A DNA stretch of 64,000 nucleotides from assembly GCA_963205105.1 (NCBI GenBank), contig CAUJJW010000190.1:1-64000 (forward strand), given 5' to 3'. Position 1 is the first letter of the stretch, and the number at the start of each line of letters is the position of its first letter. The translations under genes and the position numbers were made by a program. Source of the stretch: Verrucomicrobiota bacterium. GTDB lineage: Bacteria; Verrucomicrobiota; Verrucomicrobiia; Limisphaerales; CAIMTB01. The notes below the pieces were generated by a model, which searched no databases, was not told the DNA's origin, and saw only the letters and a program-made list of their open reading frames with translations. Shown here one piece after another: positions 51,294-61,843 of the stretch.

Positions 51294-53264
51294 TCAGGGT
51301 GATGCAGGTGGCTTGGTGGTCACTTCGATGACCTCGCCGAAGGTGGCGTCGTAGATGGCCTTGCACTGGGTGCATTGGGCATCGACGAGGTCCATTTCCG
51401 GCGTCCAGGAGTAGGATTCGCCGCAAGCGGGGCAGCGGACCTGGTAACGCCGTTGCTGCCGCGGGGGAAGGACATCCTCCAGACCCGCGGGCCAGGGAAG
51501 ATCATCGACAGTCAGCCGGACCAGGGCGGCGTTGTCCGGGGGCGGGCCGTCGACCAGGCGGGAGGCCTGGGCGGTCACCATGGCTTCGAAGGCGTTGCGC
51601 ACCAGGCGGGCATTTCCGAAGTGATCATCCCGAAGCGCGTGCAGGGCGTGGAAATAAGCGATCACGCGATCCTTGAGTTCACGGGCCAGGACCAGGCCGT
51701 TGCGACGGCACATCAGGGCCAGGATGCGGCAGAGTTCGTGCGGCGCGTAATCAGGGAACTCGATGAAGCGATTGAATCGGGAGCGCAGGCCGGGGTTGGA
51801 ATTGATGAAGCGCTCCATTTCCTTCGGGTATCCGGCCACCACCACGATCAGGCGGTCGCGACTGTCCTCCATGCGCTTCAGCAGGGTGTCGATGGCCTCG
51901 CGCCCGAAGTCTTCGCGTTCCTTGGCCAGCGCGTACGCCTCGTCGATGAACAGAATTCCGTCGAGAGCCGAATCAATCACCGCGTTGGTCTTGGGGGCGG
52001 TCTGGCCGACATATTCGCCAACCAGCGCGGCACGGTCGCACTCGACGAGATGGCCCTTCCGCAGGACGCCGAGGGCTTTGTAGATGCGACCGAGAAGTCG
52101 CGCCACGGTGGTTTTGCCGGTGCCGGGATTGCCGCTGAACACGGCATGGTAACTGGTGGCGATGGCGGGCAGACCCTGCGTGGCCCGCATCTGTTGCAGG
52201 CGGGCAACATTTGCGACCTCGCGGATCTTTCGTTTGACGTCGGCGATGCCCACCAACGCATCGAGTTCGCGCAGGATGACGGTGACGTTGTCGGCGGACA
52301 GGTCCGGTCGTGCGACGGCGTGAACCGCGTATTCGTCCATGGCGCGCGCTGTCTGCTGCAGCAGGTATTGCAGGAACCGGTTCTCGCGGGCGGTGAGGCG
52401 TCCATCGAGGCCCGCCAGGGCATCACAGGCCTCGCGCACCACGTGGTGGACGAAGTGCATGACGATCGGGTTCAGCTCCAGTTTCGAAGCCAGCCGGAGC
52501 ATCTCGGCGAACAGCCGTTCCGGCCCCTCCTTGACGCTCTCGGTCACCGCCTCGTGCAGCTTCTGCAACCGGTCCGCGGCGGAATCGACGTGTTCGCTGA
52601 TGACATCACGCACGCGGATGGTGCGATCGGGAACGTAGCCCTCGTTGAGCGACTTGAACCGGTCGCGGTGCTGTCGGCGAAAATAGCCAATAAACCCGCC
52701 CACCATTTCCTCCGGACGCGCGCTGTGCAGGCAGGCCACCCAGAACTGGGCGGCGGCATCCGCGGCCACCGACATTTCACCGATGGGGAACAGGACCGAC
52801 CAGGTGGCGCCGATCATGCGGCGGAAGGCCTGGGAAAAGCCGGCGAGAATATCGACGGTGCCCTGGGCGGTGCGTTCGTAGGTGATCTGCGGAGGTATCA
52901 GGATTTCGAGGTAATCCGCGAGCAACCGGAATGCGAAGAGCGAACGGGCGAGGCGTTCGATGCTGAGTTCATGGCAGGCGGTCACCTCGGCGATCTCGGG
53001 AATGGACCGGCGCAACTGCTCGAAGCGGCGGACGTAGTCGCAGTCCGTCTCGACGAGCCGGGCCACGGTCTCCTCGTAGGCGCCTCCCGACCGTTGGTAC
53101 TGCCGCACCACATCGAGCCACGCGCGACGGTTGAGAGCCTCCGCTTCCGCGGGCGATCCAGGAGCGGGTGCCGTGGACGAGCCCCGTGAAAGAAGACACG
53201 CGAGCACCGCACTCGGAACCAGCGGATGACTTGCCGTGTCGGCGATCACTCGGGTGTAGGGCAT
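51294..53264 (-). CDS. CbbX/SpoVK-type AAA+ ATPase with a C-terminal zinc ribbon
   Basis: This 656-residue soluble protein has an unrecognised helical N-terminal region (about 1-330). A single AAA+ domain follows, with Walker [11 protein letters not shown] (378-385), Walker [12 protein letters not shown] (about 436-446), [15 protein letters not shown] and the arginine-finger region [17 protein letters not shown], the pattern of CbbX, SpoVK and type VII EccA ATPases. Its C-terminal tail holds a two-CxxC zinc ribbon ([10 protein letters not shown] and CTQCKAIYD). CbbX relatives remodel other proteins. It follows the MCP gene but a strong terminator lies between, so a link to chemotaxis is not certain. 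Confidence 0.82.
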   Translation of the reverse strand: MPYTRVIADTASHPLVPSAVLACLLSRGSSTAPAPGSPAEAEALNRRAWLDVVRQYQRSGGAYEETVARLVETDCDYVRRFEQLRRSIPEIAEVTACHELSIERLARSLFAFRLLADYLEILIPPQITYERTAQGTVDILAGFSQAFRRMIGATWSVLFPIGEMSVAADAAAQFWVACLHSARPEEMVGGFIGYFRRQHRDRFKSLNEGYVPDRTIRVRDVISEHVDSAADRLQKLHEAVTESVKEGPERLFAEMLRLASKLELNPIVMHFVHHVVREACDALAGLDGRLTARENRFLQYLLQQTARAMDEYAVHAVARPDLSADNVTVILRELDALVGIADVKRKIREVANVARLQQMRATQGLPAIATSYHAVFSGNPGTGKTTVARLLGRIYKALGVLRKGHLVECDRAALVGEYVGQTAPKTNAVIDSALDGILFIDEAYALAKEREDFGREAIDTLLKRMEDSRDRLIVVVAGYPKEMERFINSNPGLRSRFNRFIEFPDYAPHELCRILALMCRRNGLVLARELKDRVIAYFHALHALRDDHFGNARLVRNAFEAMVTAQASRLVDGPPPDNAALVRLTVDDLPWPAGLEDVLPPRQQRRYQVRCPACGESYSWTPEMDLVDAQCTQCKAIYDATFGEVIEVTTKPPASP

Positions 53265-53338
53265 GAGCTCGCCGGAGGTTCAGGCCAATCCGTGGCGGCA
53301 TGCAACGCCGGAGGCCGGATCTCGATCCCTGCGTCACC

Positions 53339-53375
53339 CAAAAAAAGAACCGCCGGGGCGTGGGCCCCGGCGGTT
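53339..53375 (-). terminator. Strong intrinsic terminator of the chemosensory operon
   Basis: On the minus strand, AACCGCCGGGGC and GCCCCGGCGGTT form a perfect 12-bp stem with a 4-base loop, followed by CTTTTTT. It begins 17 bases after the MCP stop codon and separates the chemosensory genes from the AAA+ gene. Confidence 0.92.
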
Positions 53376-53391
53376 GGTGAAGCGCGATCGT

Positions 53392-55518
53392 CTAGAAATC
53401 CATGAACCCGTCGCCGGCCGGCGCACGTCCAGTGCCGGAGGCGACAGTCACGCTAGTTTCGCGCTTGCCAGTGGCGGCGCCGTTCGATGAGCCGCGAGCG
53501 GCTTCATGGTCCCCTTCGGATTCGGTGTGGTGGATCGTGGGAGCCTGGCTTCGATGACCCTGGGGAGTCGGGGTCGGGCTTGCTGCCTTCCAGGCGGCCT
53601 TTGAAGCGGAAGCACGGGCGGGTGCATGGGATCGGTGGTCCGAGCCTTGGCGACCGGAGTGCGCATTGCCCTCGATGATGCGGAGGAGCTGGTCGACCGC
53701 TTCGTTGAGGTTCTCGGCCTGGGCGTTCAGTTCCTCGGCGGCGCTCGCGCTTTCCTCGGCGCTCGCGGCATTGGATTGGGTGACCTTGTCCATCTGGGTG
53801 ACGGCGGAGTTCACCTGCTCGATGCCCTGGCTTTGTTCGCGGGAGGCGGCGGCGACTTCCCCGGCGAGTTCATCGACCTGGCGGGCCTTGCCGACGATTT
53901 CCTCGAGGCTGGTGGCGACCTTGCCGCTGATCTCGGCGCCGAGCGCGCTCTTCTGGACAGCGTCCTCGATCTTGGCGGCGGTTTCCTTGGCGGACTGGGC
54001 GGCGCGTTGGGCGAGATTACGGACCTCGTCGGCGACGACGGCGAATCCCATGCCGGCTTCACCGGCGCGGGCGGCTTCGACGGCGGCGTTGAGGGCGAGG
54101 ATGTTGGTTTGGAAGGCGATTTCGTCGATCGTCTTGATGATCTTCGCGACTTCGTCGCTGGAGGCTTTGATGGCCTGCATGGCGTCGGTCATTTTGGCCA
54201 TGTCATGGACGCCCTGGTCACCGGCGTGGCGTGCCTGGCTGCCGAGGTCCTTGACCTTGCCGGCGTTCTCGGCATTGCGGCGGGTCATGCTGGCCATTTC
54301 TTCGAGGGAGGAACTGGTTTCCTCGAGGGAAGCGGCCTGTTCGCTCGCGCCTTCGGCGAGACTTTGGCTGGCCGAGGACACCTGGCCGGCGGCGGAGGCG
54401 GTTTGTTCGGCACCGGCGGCGAGGGTTTCGGCGACGGCCTTGATGGGAAGGGTAATGGAGCGGGTGATGAAGAAGGCGAGCAGTGCGCCGATGACCGCGC
54501 CGATGGAGAGGCCGGTGATCATCACGGTGGAGGCGGAAGCGAGCGCGGCGGCAGAACTGGAGGACATTTTGGCGCTGGTGTCGGCGCTGGTGGTGGCGAC
54601 GGATTCGGCTTCGCTGAGCACGGCGTTGCCGACGAGGGTTCGCTGACGGCCGATTTCCTCACGGGCAAGCCAGTTCTTGAGGTAGCTGGTCATCGCCTCG
54701 TTGTAGCCCTGGGCGGCGCCGCGGCAGACCTCGATTTCTTTGAGGTCCACATCGAGTTTGGTGATGGACTTGAGTTCATCCAGGCGGTTGTCGATTTCGG
54801 TAAAGCGCTTCTGGGTTGCTTGGAAGAGCGCGATGTCGCGGTTTGCCTGGGCTTTGAAGTTGCCGACTCTGATGGAGCTCACGATATCGATGATCTCGTT
54901 GCCCAGCGCCAGCTTGCGTATGCGATCCAGGATCTCCGCCACGGACAACGCAGCCGCCTTAACCTCAACGTTGGAGTCTGCGGTGCCCTTGGCATTTTCG
55001 CCGATGTTGGCATTGAGTGCGTTGGTGAGGCGGGCGGTCTGGTTGACAAGGAAGTTTTCGCAACTGGTGATGAAGTCCTGCCCCGACTTGTCCATGGCCG
55101 TGACATCCTTGTCGAGAGCCGCCGTCACCGTGACGGTCTGGTTGAGCAATTGCTCGTATTCCTGGACCTTCGTCGATGCCTTGTCGGCGGCCTGACGAAG
55201 GAAGGCGAGCGACGTGCCGGAGGAATCGGCGAGGGTTTTGGCGTCCTTCAGAAAGCCGTTCACCTGGGCCAGATTGGCGGTGCCGCGGGCTAGGTAGTTG
55301 GTCTCCTCGGTGAACGCGTAGCCGCGGACCTCGTACATGGTCTTGAGCGACTCGCGCTCGACGTTGTTCGCGACCAGAACGGCGGGCACATAGTTTTTCG
55401 CCATGAGCACCGCATCGCTTTTCACGGCAGACATCTGCCAGACGGCGAGGCTTCCGAGCACCACGGCGATGGCGACAAGGGCGGAGAATCCCAAGTAGAG
55501 TTTGGTTCCGAGTTTCAT
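53392..55518 (-). CDS. Methyl-accepting chemotaxis protein
   Basis: This 708-residue chemoreceptor has a helix near residues 8-28, a periplasmic all-helical sensor domain of about 300 residues of the helical-bimodular type, and a second membrane helix around 325-350. A HAMP-like segment follows, then the kinase-control hairpin with [30 protein letters not shown] and [16 protein letters not shown], the MCP hallmark. A Ser, His and Pro-rich tail of about 80 residues ends in DGFMDF, where FMDF fits the aromatic-x-x-aromatic form of a CheR/CheB-tethering pentapeptide. It lies 70 bp after cheW. The signal sensed is unknown. Confidence 0.93.
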   Translation of the reverse strand: MKLGTKLYLGFSALVAIAVVLGSLAVWQMSAVKSDAVLMAKNYVPAVLVANNVERESLKTMYEVRGYAFTEETNYLARGTANLAQVNGFLKDAKTLADSSGTSLAFLRQAADKASTKVQEYEQLLNQTVTVTAALDKDVTAMDKSGQDFITSCENFLVNQTARLTNALNANIGENAKGTADSNVEVKAAALSVAEILDRIRKLALGNEIIDIVSSIRVGNFKAQANRDIALFQATQKRFTEIDNRLDELKSITKLDVDLKEIEVCRGAAQGYNEAMTSYLKNWLAREEIGRQRTLVGNAVLSEAESVATTSADTSAKMSSSSAAALASASTVMITGLSIGAVIGALLAFFITRSITLPIKAVAETLAAGAEQTASAAGQVSSASQSLAEGASEQAASLEETSSSLEEMASMTRRNAENAGKVKDLGSQARHAGDQGVHDMAKMTDAMQAIKASSDEVAKIIKTIDEIAFQTNILALNAAVEAARAGEAGMGFAVVADEVRNLAQRAAQSAKETAAKIEDAVQKSALGAEISGKVATSLEEIVGKARQVDELAGEVAAASREQSQGIEQVNSAVTQMDKVTQSNAASAEESASAAEELNAQAENLNEAVDQLLRIIEGNAHSGRQGSDHRSHAPARASASKAAWKAASPTPTPQGHRSQAPTIHHTESEGDHEAARGSSNGAATGKRETSVTVASGTGRAPAGDGFMDF

Positions 55519-55588
55519 GTGATTGTGACCTGGATTGGGCTCGCCAGCGCGGGTGGGTCCGGACAGCGAGCGGGACTGGGAGAAGGTG

Positions 55589-56107
55589 TTAACGGCTTGT
55601 GGAGAGGTGCGAGGTGTCGAGGACGGGGATCTCGGTGACGACCCGGTCGAAGTCGAGGAGCGTTTTCACCACGCCCTTGATCTTGGCCATGCCCAGCAGG
55701 TAGTCGGTGGCGACCTGACTGCCGAAATCCGGGGTCTCCTGGATGTCGTCGGCGGCCAGGTTGATGACTTCCTCGACGTCGTCGACGACCAGTCCCATGG
55801 GGACGGAGGCGCCGGCGGCGGTGGTGACCTGCATGACGATGACGCAGGTGCGGTCGGTGGCCTCGGCATGGGGGAGCCCGAAGCGCGCCCGCAAATCGAC
55901 GACGGGAATGATTTTGCCCCGGAGATTGATCACGCCGCGGATGTGGGCGGGCATTTGGGGCACCGCGGTGATGTCGGGCAGCCGGATGATTTCGCGGATC
56001 TTCAGAACCGCGATGCCGTAGGATTCGTCCCCCAGGACGAAGGTCAGGTACTTGCCGGCGAGTGAGGCGGCGATACGGGAGGCGGGCGCTGCGGCGGGAG
56101 TGCTCAT
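55589..56107 (-). CDS. cheW: Chemotaxis coupling protein CheW
   Basis: This 172-residue protein is the adaptor between the chemoreceptor and CheA. It has [30 protein letters not shown], the loop [23 protein letters not shown] and [17 protein letters not shown], all standard CheW segments. A short Ala/Pro N-terminus precedes the fold. It lies between cheA and the MCP gene and is read in the same direction. Confidence 0.94.
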   Translation of the reverse strand: MSTPAAAPASRIAASLAGKYLTFVLGDESYGIAVLKIREIIRLPDITAVPQMPAHIRGVINLRGKIIPVVDLRARFGLPHAEATDRTCVIVMQVTTAAGASVPMGLVVDDVEEVINLAADDIQETPDFGSQVATDYLLGMAKIKGVVKTLLDFDRVVTEIPVLDTSHLSTSR

Positions 56108-56325
56108 GTGGGTGACGATGTGGGTGAGGTGGGAGTCCGTTGGATCTTGAGGAGCGTGATCGGGTCGGTGAGCCGTTGAGTTCCGGGGGAAGGGTTCAGC
56201 GTCGGAATGAAGGCCGAAGAATGAAAACCCTCCGCGACTGGCACAGTTCGTTTATCGGCACCGAAGGCGAATCCCTTAAGGAGTCGCGGTATTGCGTGCT
56301 GAAACTAGCTGCATAGGGAACCCGG

Positions 56326-58530
56326 CTAGGCGGCTTCGGAAAGGGTGTCGCCTTCGAGTTGCACGAGGGCGTTGACGTCGAGGATCAGGCCGACACGTCC
56401 GTCTCCCAGAATGGCGGCCCCGGCGAGGGCTCGGTTCTTGCGCGCCATCATGTCGCTGAGGCTCTTGATGACGACTTCCTGGATGTGGAGTGTGGCATCG
56501 ACGAGCAGGCAGCGCTGGGTGGTGCCGTTTTGAACCACGATCACGATGCCATCGTCGGACCCGTCGGGGTTGCCTGAAGTTCCGACGCCAAAGAACTCGC
56601 GCAGGCGGAGGAGCGGAACGAGGCAGCCGCGGACATTGACGACCTCGGCTCTGCCATGAACGCGGGAAACCATGTCCGGCTGGGGTCGGAACAATCCGCG
56701 GATGGAAAGCGTGGGGATGACGTAGCGTTCCTCGCCGACGCGGACGATGAGGCCATCGATGATGGCGAGGGTGAGTGGGAGGGTGAGCTTGAAGCGGGTG
56801 CCTCGGCCGACCGTGGACGAAATATCGATGCAGCCGCGCAGACGCTCCAGGTTGCGCCGGACCACGTCGAGGCCGACACCGCGTCCGGAGAGGTCGGTGA
56901 CCTTCTCCGCGGTCGAAAAGCCGGCGGCAAAAATGAAGGCGAAGATCTGCTGCTCTGTGTTGGCGGCGGCGGCGGTGGTGATGCCTTTTTCGATCGCCTT
57001 GCGCAGGATGCGTTCCTGGTTCAGGCCAGCGCCGTCGTCCTCGATCTCGATGACGATGTTGCCGCCCTGGTGGAACGACCGAAGGGTGAGGACTCCGCCG
57101 GGGGTTTTTCCCGCGGCCTGGCGGACCTCCGGGGATTCGATGCCATGGTCCATGGAGTTGCGCACCATGTGCAGCAACGGATCGGCGAGCTCCTCCACGA
57201 GACTGCGATCGAGTTCGGTGTCCTCACCTTCGGTCACAAATTGAACCTTCTTGCCGGACTTGGCGGAGAGGTCGCGGACCACGCGGGCCATTTTCTGGAA
57301 CAACCCGCGGATGGGGACCATGCGGAGCGACATGCTGACCCGCTGGAGTTCGCGGGTGATGCGTCCAAGCTGGGCGACGTTGCGGGCGGACTGGGGATCC
57401 AGGCTGGCGAGCTGGCTGAGATCGCGGCCGACGAGGGATTGGGCGATGACCATTTCGCCCACCAGATCGAGCAGCGAGTCCAGTTTGCCGGTGTCGACCT
57501 TGATCATCGCGCCCTGGTCGGCGTTCTTGTTCCCGGCGCCTTCCGGACTGGGAGCCTGTCGTGGTGCGGGGGGAGTGTCGGCCGTGGGTGAGTCCGACTT
57601 GGCGGGAGGCTGGGAACCCTTGGCTGGAGCCGGTGGGGTGGCGAAAAAATCGACCGCGGGTGCGGGGGTGGGTGCAGCGGTCGCCGCGGACTCCTGGGAG
57701 GGTGCAGGGGGCACCGGTGCCTGGCCCGAGGTGGTGCGCTCGATGGTGGAAGCCACCTGGGCCTTGAGATCGGTGATGGGAATCAGGATCGGGCAACGCG
57801 GACGGCTGCCGCCAATCTGGCCGTCGATTTCGTCGATGAACTGCTTGAGCACGTCCCGGCCGTGGAGAATCAGCTCGATGACCGGGCCGTCGATGGTCAG
57901 GCGGTGCTGTCGGGCGAGATCCAGGAGGGATTCGAGGACGTGGGCGAGCCGGTTGATCGGGATGAGATTCAGGAATCCCGCGCCGCCCTTGAACGAGTGG
58001 AAGGCGCGGAACACCGTGTTCAGGGTTTCGGCATCCTCCGGCTGATTCTCGAGCACCAGCACGCCCTGCTCGATGTTGTCGAGGTGCTCCCGGGACTCGG
58101 TGATGAACTCCCGGAGCAGATCTCCGTCATCCGAAATATTCAGGACGATGGGCAGGCTGTCGGCATCGACGGCGGGTTCCGAGGTCGGGGCGGGTGCCGC
58201 GGGAGGAGGAGGAGGTGTGCCGGACGGGGCGGTGGCGCTGCTCGGGGAGGTGTGGGCAAGCAGCTGGATGCGGGTGAGCAGCGCGTGGAGCCATTCCACG
58301 TCGGAGGCCCGAAAGGTCTGGCCCGATTCGACGATCTGGACCATGCGCGACCAGGCCTCGCTGCAGCAGGTGGCGAGTTCGGCGAACTCAGGTCGGCCGG
58401 CGACGGCGTCGCGCAGGTTGCCGAGAAGATCCAGGATCGGGAACTGGCCCTGGGTGGAGTCTGCCTGGGCGGTGACGATTTCCATCCCAAGCGCATCCAG
58501 AAGTCCTGGAAGACGATCCGGGTCACTCAT
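56326..58530 (-). CDS. cheA: Chemotaxis histidine kinase CheA
   Basis: This 734-residue kinase has an N-terminal helical region of unknown role, a Pro-rich linker (about 95-118) and an HPt domain with phospho-acceptor His178 in VFRAFHSFKGGAGFL. A second Pro/Ala linker follows, then the dimerisation helices (KLDSLLDLVGEMVIAQSLVGRDL), the HATPase (LHMVRNSMDHGIESPE, IEIEDDGAGLN) and the CheW-like regulatory domain (YVIPTLSIRGLFRPQPDM). No separate CheY-binding P2 domain is obvious. The ATG at 58530 is supported by the conserved start of the protein; codons upstream are not conserved. It leads the cheA-cheW-mcp run. cheY, cheB and cheR are not present in the window. Confidence 0.94.
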   Translation of the reverse strand: MSDPDRLPGLLDALGMEIVTAQADSTQGQFPILDLLGNLRDAVAGRPEFAELATCCSEAWSRMVQIVESGQTFRASDVEWLHALLTRIQLLAHTSPSSATAPSGTPPPPPAAPAPTSEPAVDADSLPIVLNISDDGDLLREFITESREHLDNIEQGVLVLENQPEDAETLNTVFRAFHSFKGGAGFLNLIPINRLAHVLESLLDLARQHRLTIDGPVIELILHGRDVLKQFIDEIDGQIGGSRPRCPILIPITDLKAQVASTIERTTSGQAPVPPAPSQESAATAAPTPAPAVDFFATPPAPAKGSQPPAKSDSPTADTPPAPRQAPSPEGAGNKNADQGAMIKVDTGKLDSLLDLVGEMVIAQSLVGRDLSQLASLDPQSARNVAQLGRITRELQRVSMSLRMVPIRGLFQKMARVVRDLSAKSGKKVQFVTEGEDTELDRSLVEELADPLLHMVRNSMDHGIESPEVRQAAGKTPGGVLTLRSFHQGGNIVIEIEDDGAGLNQERILRKAIEKGITTAAAANTEQQIFAFIFAAGFSTAEKVTDLSGRGVGLDVVRRNLERLRGCIDISSTVGRGTRFKLTLPLTLAIIDGLIVRVGEERYVIPTLSIRGLFRPQPDMVSRVHGRAEVVNVRGCLVPLLRLREFFGVGTSGNPDGSDDGIVIVVQNGTTQRCLLVDATLHIQEVVIKSLSDMMARKNRALAGAAILGDGRVGLILDVNALVQLEGDTLSEAA

Positions 58531-58544
58531 AGCAATAATCCGGT

Positions 58545-58571
58545 CTATCGGCGCAACGGCCCGAATTCTGA
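58545..58571 (-). promoter_or_regulatory. Weak candidate sigma28 (FliA) promoter upstream of cheA
   Basis: GCCGATAG (minus strand, 58552-58545) matches 7 of 8 bases of the GCCGATAA element. The -35 position 15 bases upstream reads TCAG instead of TAAA. It would place the transcript start only about 10 bases before the ATG. Support is weak. Confidence 0.2.
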
Positions 58572-58740
58572 AGCGCGGGTATCGAATTGAGACCATGAGG
58601 AGGGGACTAAGAAAAAGTCGGAGCAAGAAGTCACAGGAAGAAGTGGCAATGCGTGGGATTGCGTAGCGATCTCAACGGGCAATTGCCGCGAGACACACGG
58701 AGCCCGATTTCGTAGCGTGACCTGTCAGTCGATCACAACC

Positions 58741-60756
58741 ATGCCAACGATCCGCACGGCTGAGATGATGGGGGACGACGAGCTTCACGAGGGGGACACC
58801 GGCTTTGGGGCGGTGCCGGAGATGGACTCGACGGTGGCGACGTCGTGGCTGGACGCGGGGCAGGCAATTCTGGATGCGCGGGGGGTTGTCGTGACCATGA
58901 ATCCGGCGATGGCCGCCTGGCTGCACCGGGGAGGAGAGGGTGCCGAGGAACCAGCCGGCAATTTCTGGGAGTGCCTGAGGGATCGGTGTCCGGCGTGGCA
59001 GGGAATCCTGGACCGGCTGGAACACGGAACGGATCCGTTTTCGACGCAGGAACTCGGTTGGAACTCGGGAGATGAAGGCCGTTCGTGGTACCGACTGGAA
59101 CTCGCCCGGCATGACGGCGGGAGCCATGTGCGGCTGGGTTCGATTCTGCCGCCGGCTTCGGAACTGCCGGAAGCGGGATGGGGACGCCACATGGAGGGGG
59201 CATCCGCGGGGCGCGAGATGTTTGTGCGCCTGCTTCGGGCTGAGACGCAGTTGGAGAAGGTGTCGCAGCATTGGCCGGGGGTGATTTTCAGCCAACGCCC
59301 GGATTTCTCGTTTGGCTATGTGAGCGGGCGGATGGAGGAACTGACGGGGTTGTCGCTGGAGGAATGGAGGCATCAGCCGAGGCGCTTCTGGGATGTGGTG
59401 CATGAGGCGGATGCGGTGGATCTGCAGCATCAATTCGCGCAGGCAGCGCGGGCGGGGCAGACACTGACGACGACCTACCGGGTAAAGAATCTGGTCTCCG
59501 GGCGGGTGAGTTACGTGCTGGAACATCGGCGGCCGGTGGTCAGTCGGGGGCGGCTGGTGCTGGGGTATGAGGGTGTCTGGTTGGACGTGACACGACAGAC
59601 CCTGGCGGAAAAGCGACTCACGTCGGCGGCATGGAAGGAGACGCTGGCGGTGGTGACCATGGGCCTGGCCCATGACTTCAGCAACGTGATGGCGGGCATT
59701 CATTCGCTGAGCGAGTCCTTCCACAAGGAACTGGATGAAGCGCACCCGTTCTTTGAGGGCATGGGCCTGATCAAGAAAAGCGCGTTGCAGGCGAGCCAGC
59801 TGGTGCATCGCATCGTCAACCTGCACCTCGGCAAACCGGGTGAACGCAACTATCACGACCTGAATCAGATCGTGAGCGAGCTCCTGGAACTGGTGCGGAA
59901 GGTCATCCCCCGCCGCATCGAGATCCTGAGCGAATTGTCCAAGGAAGCCCTGCCCGTCTACGTGGATGCCTTCGAGTTCCGGCAGGTCATCATCAACCTG
60001 GCCCTGAATGCCTCCGATGCGATGCCGGAGCGGGGACGGCTGGTGTTCCGCACCTCCGGGGTTGCCAAGCCCATGGAATCGGCGCGCATGCGGGGCACGG
60101 TCGGTCGTTACCCGAGCGCGGTGCTGTCGGTGGAAGACAACGGTTGCGGGATTCAACCGGCGCATCTCGACCTGATTTTCGACCCCTTCTTCACCACCAA
60201 AGCCGGTAGCAAGGGATCGGGGTTGGGCTTGTACAACGCCTGCCTGTTCGCGGAGAAGCATCACGGAGGCATCGGGGTGGAGTCCGAACCGGGACGTGGC
60301 TCGGTGTTCCATGTGTGCCTGCCCGTGGCCGATTTTTCGGAAACGGAACGGGAACCGGACGACGCGGAACCGGTGAAGCGCGTGGGCCTGCTTCTCTGCG
60401 GGACTCCAGGCGTGCTGCTGGATGCGGAAGTGGAGCTTCTGCGCACCGACGGGTACCAGGTCGCGACGGCGGATGGTGCCAATCGGGTGCTGGAGATCCT
60501 GGGATCGAAGGAATACGACTACCAGGGGGTGCTGCTGCTGGTGGATTCGAGCAACTTGCCCATGGAACTGCATCTGGCGGCCTGGCGACGGGCCCGTCCG
60601 GGCCTGAAGGTGATTCTGCGTCCGGTGGGGCGGGATCGGGACGAATTGGACGTCGGGATGGTGAGATTGGCGGACCGGGTGCTGACTCCGGAGTTGTCGC
60701 AAGCCGACATGCTGGCGACTCTGCGTCGAACCTTGACCCCAGATGCGCATGGCTAA
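58741..60756 (+). CDS. Sensor histidine kinase with a pseudo-receiver C-terminus
   Basis: This roughly 671-residue soluble kinase has PAS-like parts (about 36-140 and 173-290; WPGVIFSQRPDFSFGYVS), HisKA with His311 in MGLAHDFSNVMAGIHSL and HATPase motifs (INLALNASDAM, DNGCGI, SKGSGLGLYN). The C-terminal part looks like a receiver but its first strand ends in LLLCGTPG with no acidic pair, although LLLVDSSNLP has an Asp at the phosphorylation position, so it is probably not phosphorylated normally. The ATG at 58741 is preferred over a GTG at 58717. Its stop overlaps the next gene by 14 bases, which suggests that the regulator is its partner. It is divergent from cheA. Confidence 0.87.
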   Translation: MPTIRTAEMMGDDELHEGDTGFGAVPEMDSTVATSWLDAGQAILDARGVVVTMNPAMAAWLHRGGEGAEEPAGNFWECLRDRCPAWQGILDRLEHGTDPFSTQELGWNSGDEGRSWYRLELARHDGGSHVRLGSILPPASELPEAGWGRHMEGASAGREMFVRLLRAETQLEKVSQHWPGVIFSQRPDFSFGYVSGRMEELTGLSLEEWRHQPRRFWDVVHEADAVDLQHQFAQAARAGQTLTTTYRVKNLVSGRVSYVLEHRRPVVSRGRLVLGYEGVWLDVTRQTLAEKRLTSAAWKETLAVVTMGLAHDFSNVMAGIHSLSESFHKELDEAHPFFEGMGLIKKSALQASQLVHRIVNLHLGKPGERNYHDLNQIVSELLELVRKVIPRRIEILSELSKEALPVYVDAFEFRQVIINLALNASDAMPERGRLVFRTSGVAKPMESARMRGTVGRYPSAVLSVEDNGCGIQPAHLDLIFDPFFTTKAGSKGSGLGLYNACLFAEKHHGGIGVESEPGRGSVFHVCLPVADFSETEREPDDAEPVKRVGLLLCGTPGVLLDAEVELLRTDGYQVATADGANRVLEILGSKEYDYQGVLLLVDSSNLPMELHLAAWRRARPGLKVILRPVGRDRDELDVGMVRLADRVLTPELSQADMLATLRRTLTPDAHG

Positions 60757-61843
60757 TTCGGCAAACAGCGTGGACGAAACGGAATGGCGGCGGCTGCTGG
60801 TGGTGGACGACGAGGAGATCGTGCTGGTCGCCCTGCGGGAAACGCTGATGCGGGCCGGGTATGAAGTGACCGCAACCAACGACGCCGCCGAAGCCCTGGA
60901 TGCTCTGCGCACCACGCGGTTCGCCGTGATCATCACCGACCAGCAGATGCCGCGCATGACCGGCCTCGAGTTCCTGGCGCAAGCCAAGATCCTCAGGCCC
61001 GAGGCCACCCGCATCCTGATCACCGCGGTGCTGAACCTGGGAACCGTCATCGAAGCGATCAATCAGGGGGAAATCTACCGGTTCATCGTGAAACCCTGGC
61101 TGCGGGAGGAATTCCTCGGGGCAATCACCAGTGCCGTTGAACGCTACCGATTGGTGTCAGGTCATGCCCTCCAGCGCGGCCGGGCGGATGAAGCGGTCCA
61201 GGAACGCGATGCACTCCTGCGCCGCGTGGGGGCGGTGGAGGAACAGCTCGAAACCGCCCGCCGACGCACCGTGGTGGAACGGGATCGGACCCGGGCCCTC
61301 GCCCAGGCCATGCTATCCCGCTATGACGTGACGCTGGGCGATCGAACCCGGCGCGTGGCCGCTCTCTGCCGCGCCCTGGGTGCACGGGCAGGACTCGCGC
61401 CGTCGGAGCAGGAAGCCCTGGAGGATGCCGGTTGGTACCACGATCTCGGGTGTCTCGGCATGGAGCGCGGGCTGGTCGGCATCGGATGCGACACGCTGAA
61501 GAACCTCAATGTCGGCCAACGACGCGAATGGGAGGCCCACCCGGGACGGTCCGCGGAATTGCTGGCCGAAGTCGGGTTCGGCAGCGACGTGCGCACGGCG
61601 GTGGAGGTCCATCACGAACGCCATGACGGCTCCGGAAGTCCTGCTGGATTGTGCGGCGATTCCATCCCCCGACTGGGGCGTTTGCTCGCCGTGGCCGTCG
61701 CGTACGTCGAGGGAGGCAGCGATCGCCGGGTGGCTTTGGCCCGGATCCAGGAAAAGGCTGGAACGTCGTTCGACCTCGAATCGGTCCGGTGCCTGGAGCA
61801 GAGCGTGGCGGCGTTGGAGTCGGTGGTCCCGATGCCGGTCTGA
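60743..61843 (+). CDS. Response regulator with a degenerate HD-GYP-like output domain
   Basis: This 366-residue protein has a receiver (LLVVDDEEIVL with Asp22 and Asp23, phospho-acceptor Asp66 in VIITDQQMP, and KPW). A coiled linker (about 140-190) leads to an HD domain with WYHDLG (His233-Asp234), EAHPGRSAELL (His266) and VEVHHERHDGSGSP (His290, His291, Asp295). The GYP motif is GSP here, and the later Asp-rich stretch of active enzymes (aDvyDAL) is AVAYVEGG. It may be an inactive or altered c-di-GMP phosphodiesterase that works by binding. The ATG at 60743 lies inside the kinase gene, so the two are coupled. Confidence 0.85.
   Translation: MRMANSANSVDETEWRRLLVVDDEEIVLVALRETLMRAGYEVTATNDAAEALDALRTTRFAVIITDQQMPRMTGLEFLAQAKILRPEATRILITAVLNLGTVIEAINQGEIYRFIVKPWLREEFLGAITSAVERYRLVSGHALQRGRADEAVQERDALLRRVGAVEEQLETARRRTVVERDRTRALAQAMLSRYDVTLGDRTRRVAALCRALGARAGLAPSEQEALEDAGWYHDLGCLGMERGLVGIGCDTLKNLNVGQRREWEAHPGRSAELLAEVGFGSDVRTAVEVHHERHDGSGSPAGLCGDSIPRLGRLLAVAVAYVEGGSDRRVALARIQEKAGTSFDLESVRCLEQSVAALESVVPMPV

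Noticed and set aside
58140-58526. Short antisense and out-of-frame reading frames in the 5' part of cheA
   Set aside because: They coincide with the Pro/Ala-rich linker, where GC-rich codons open all frames.
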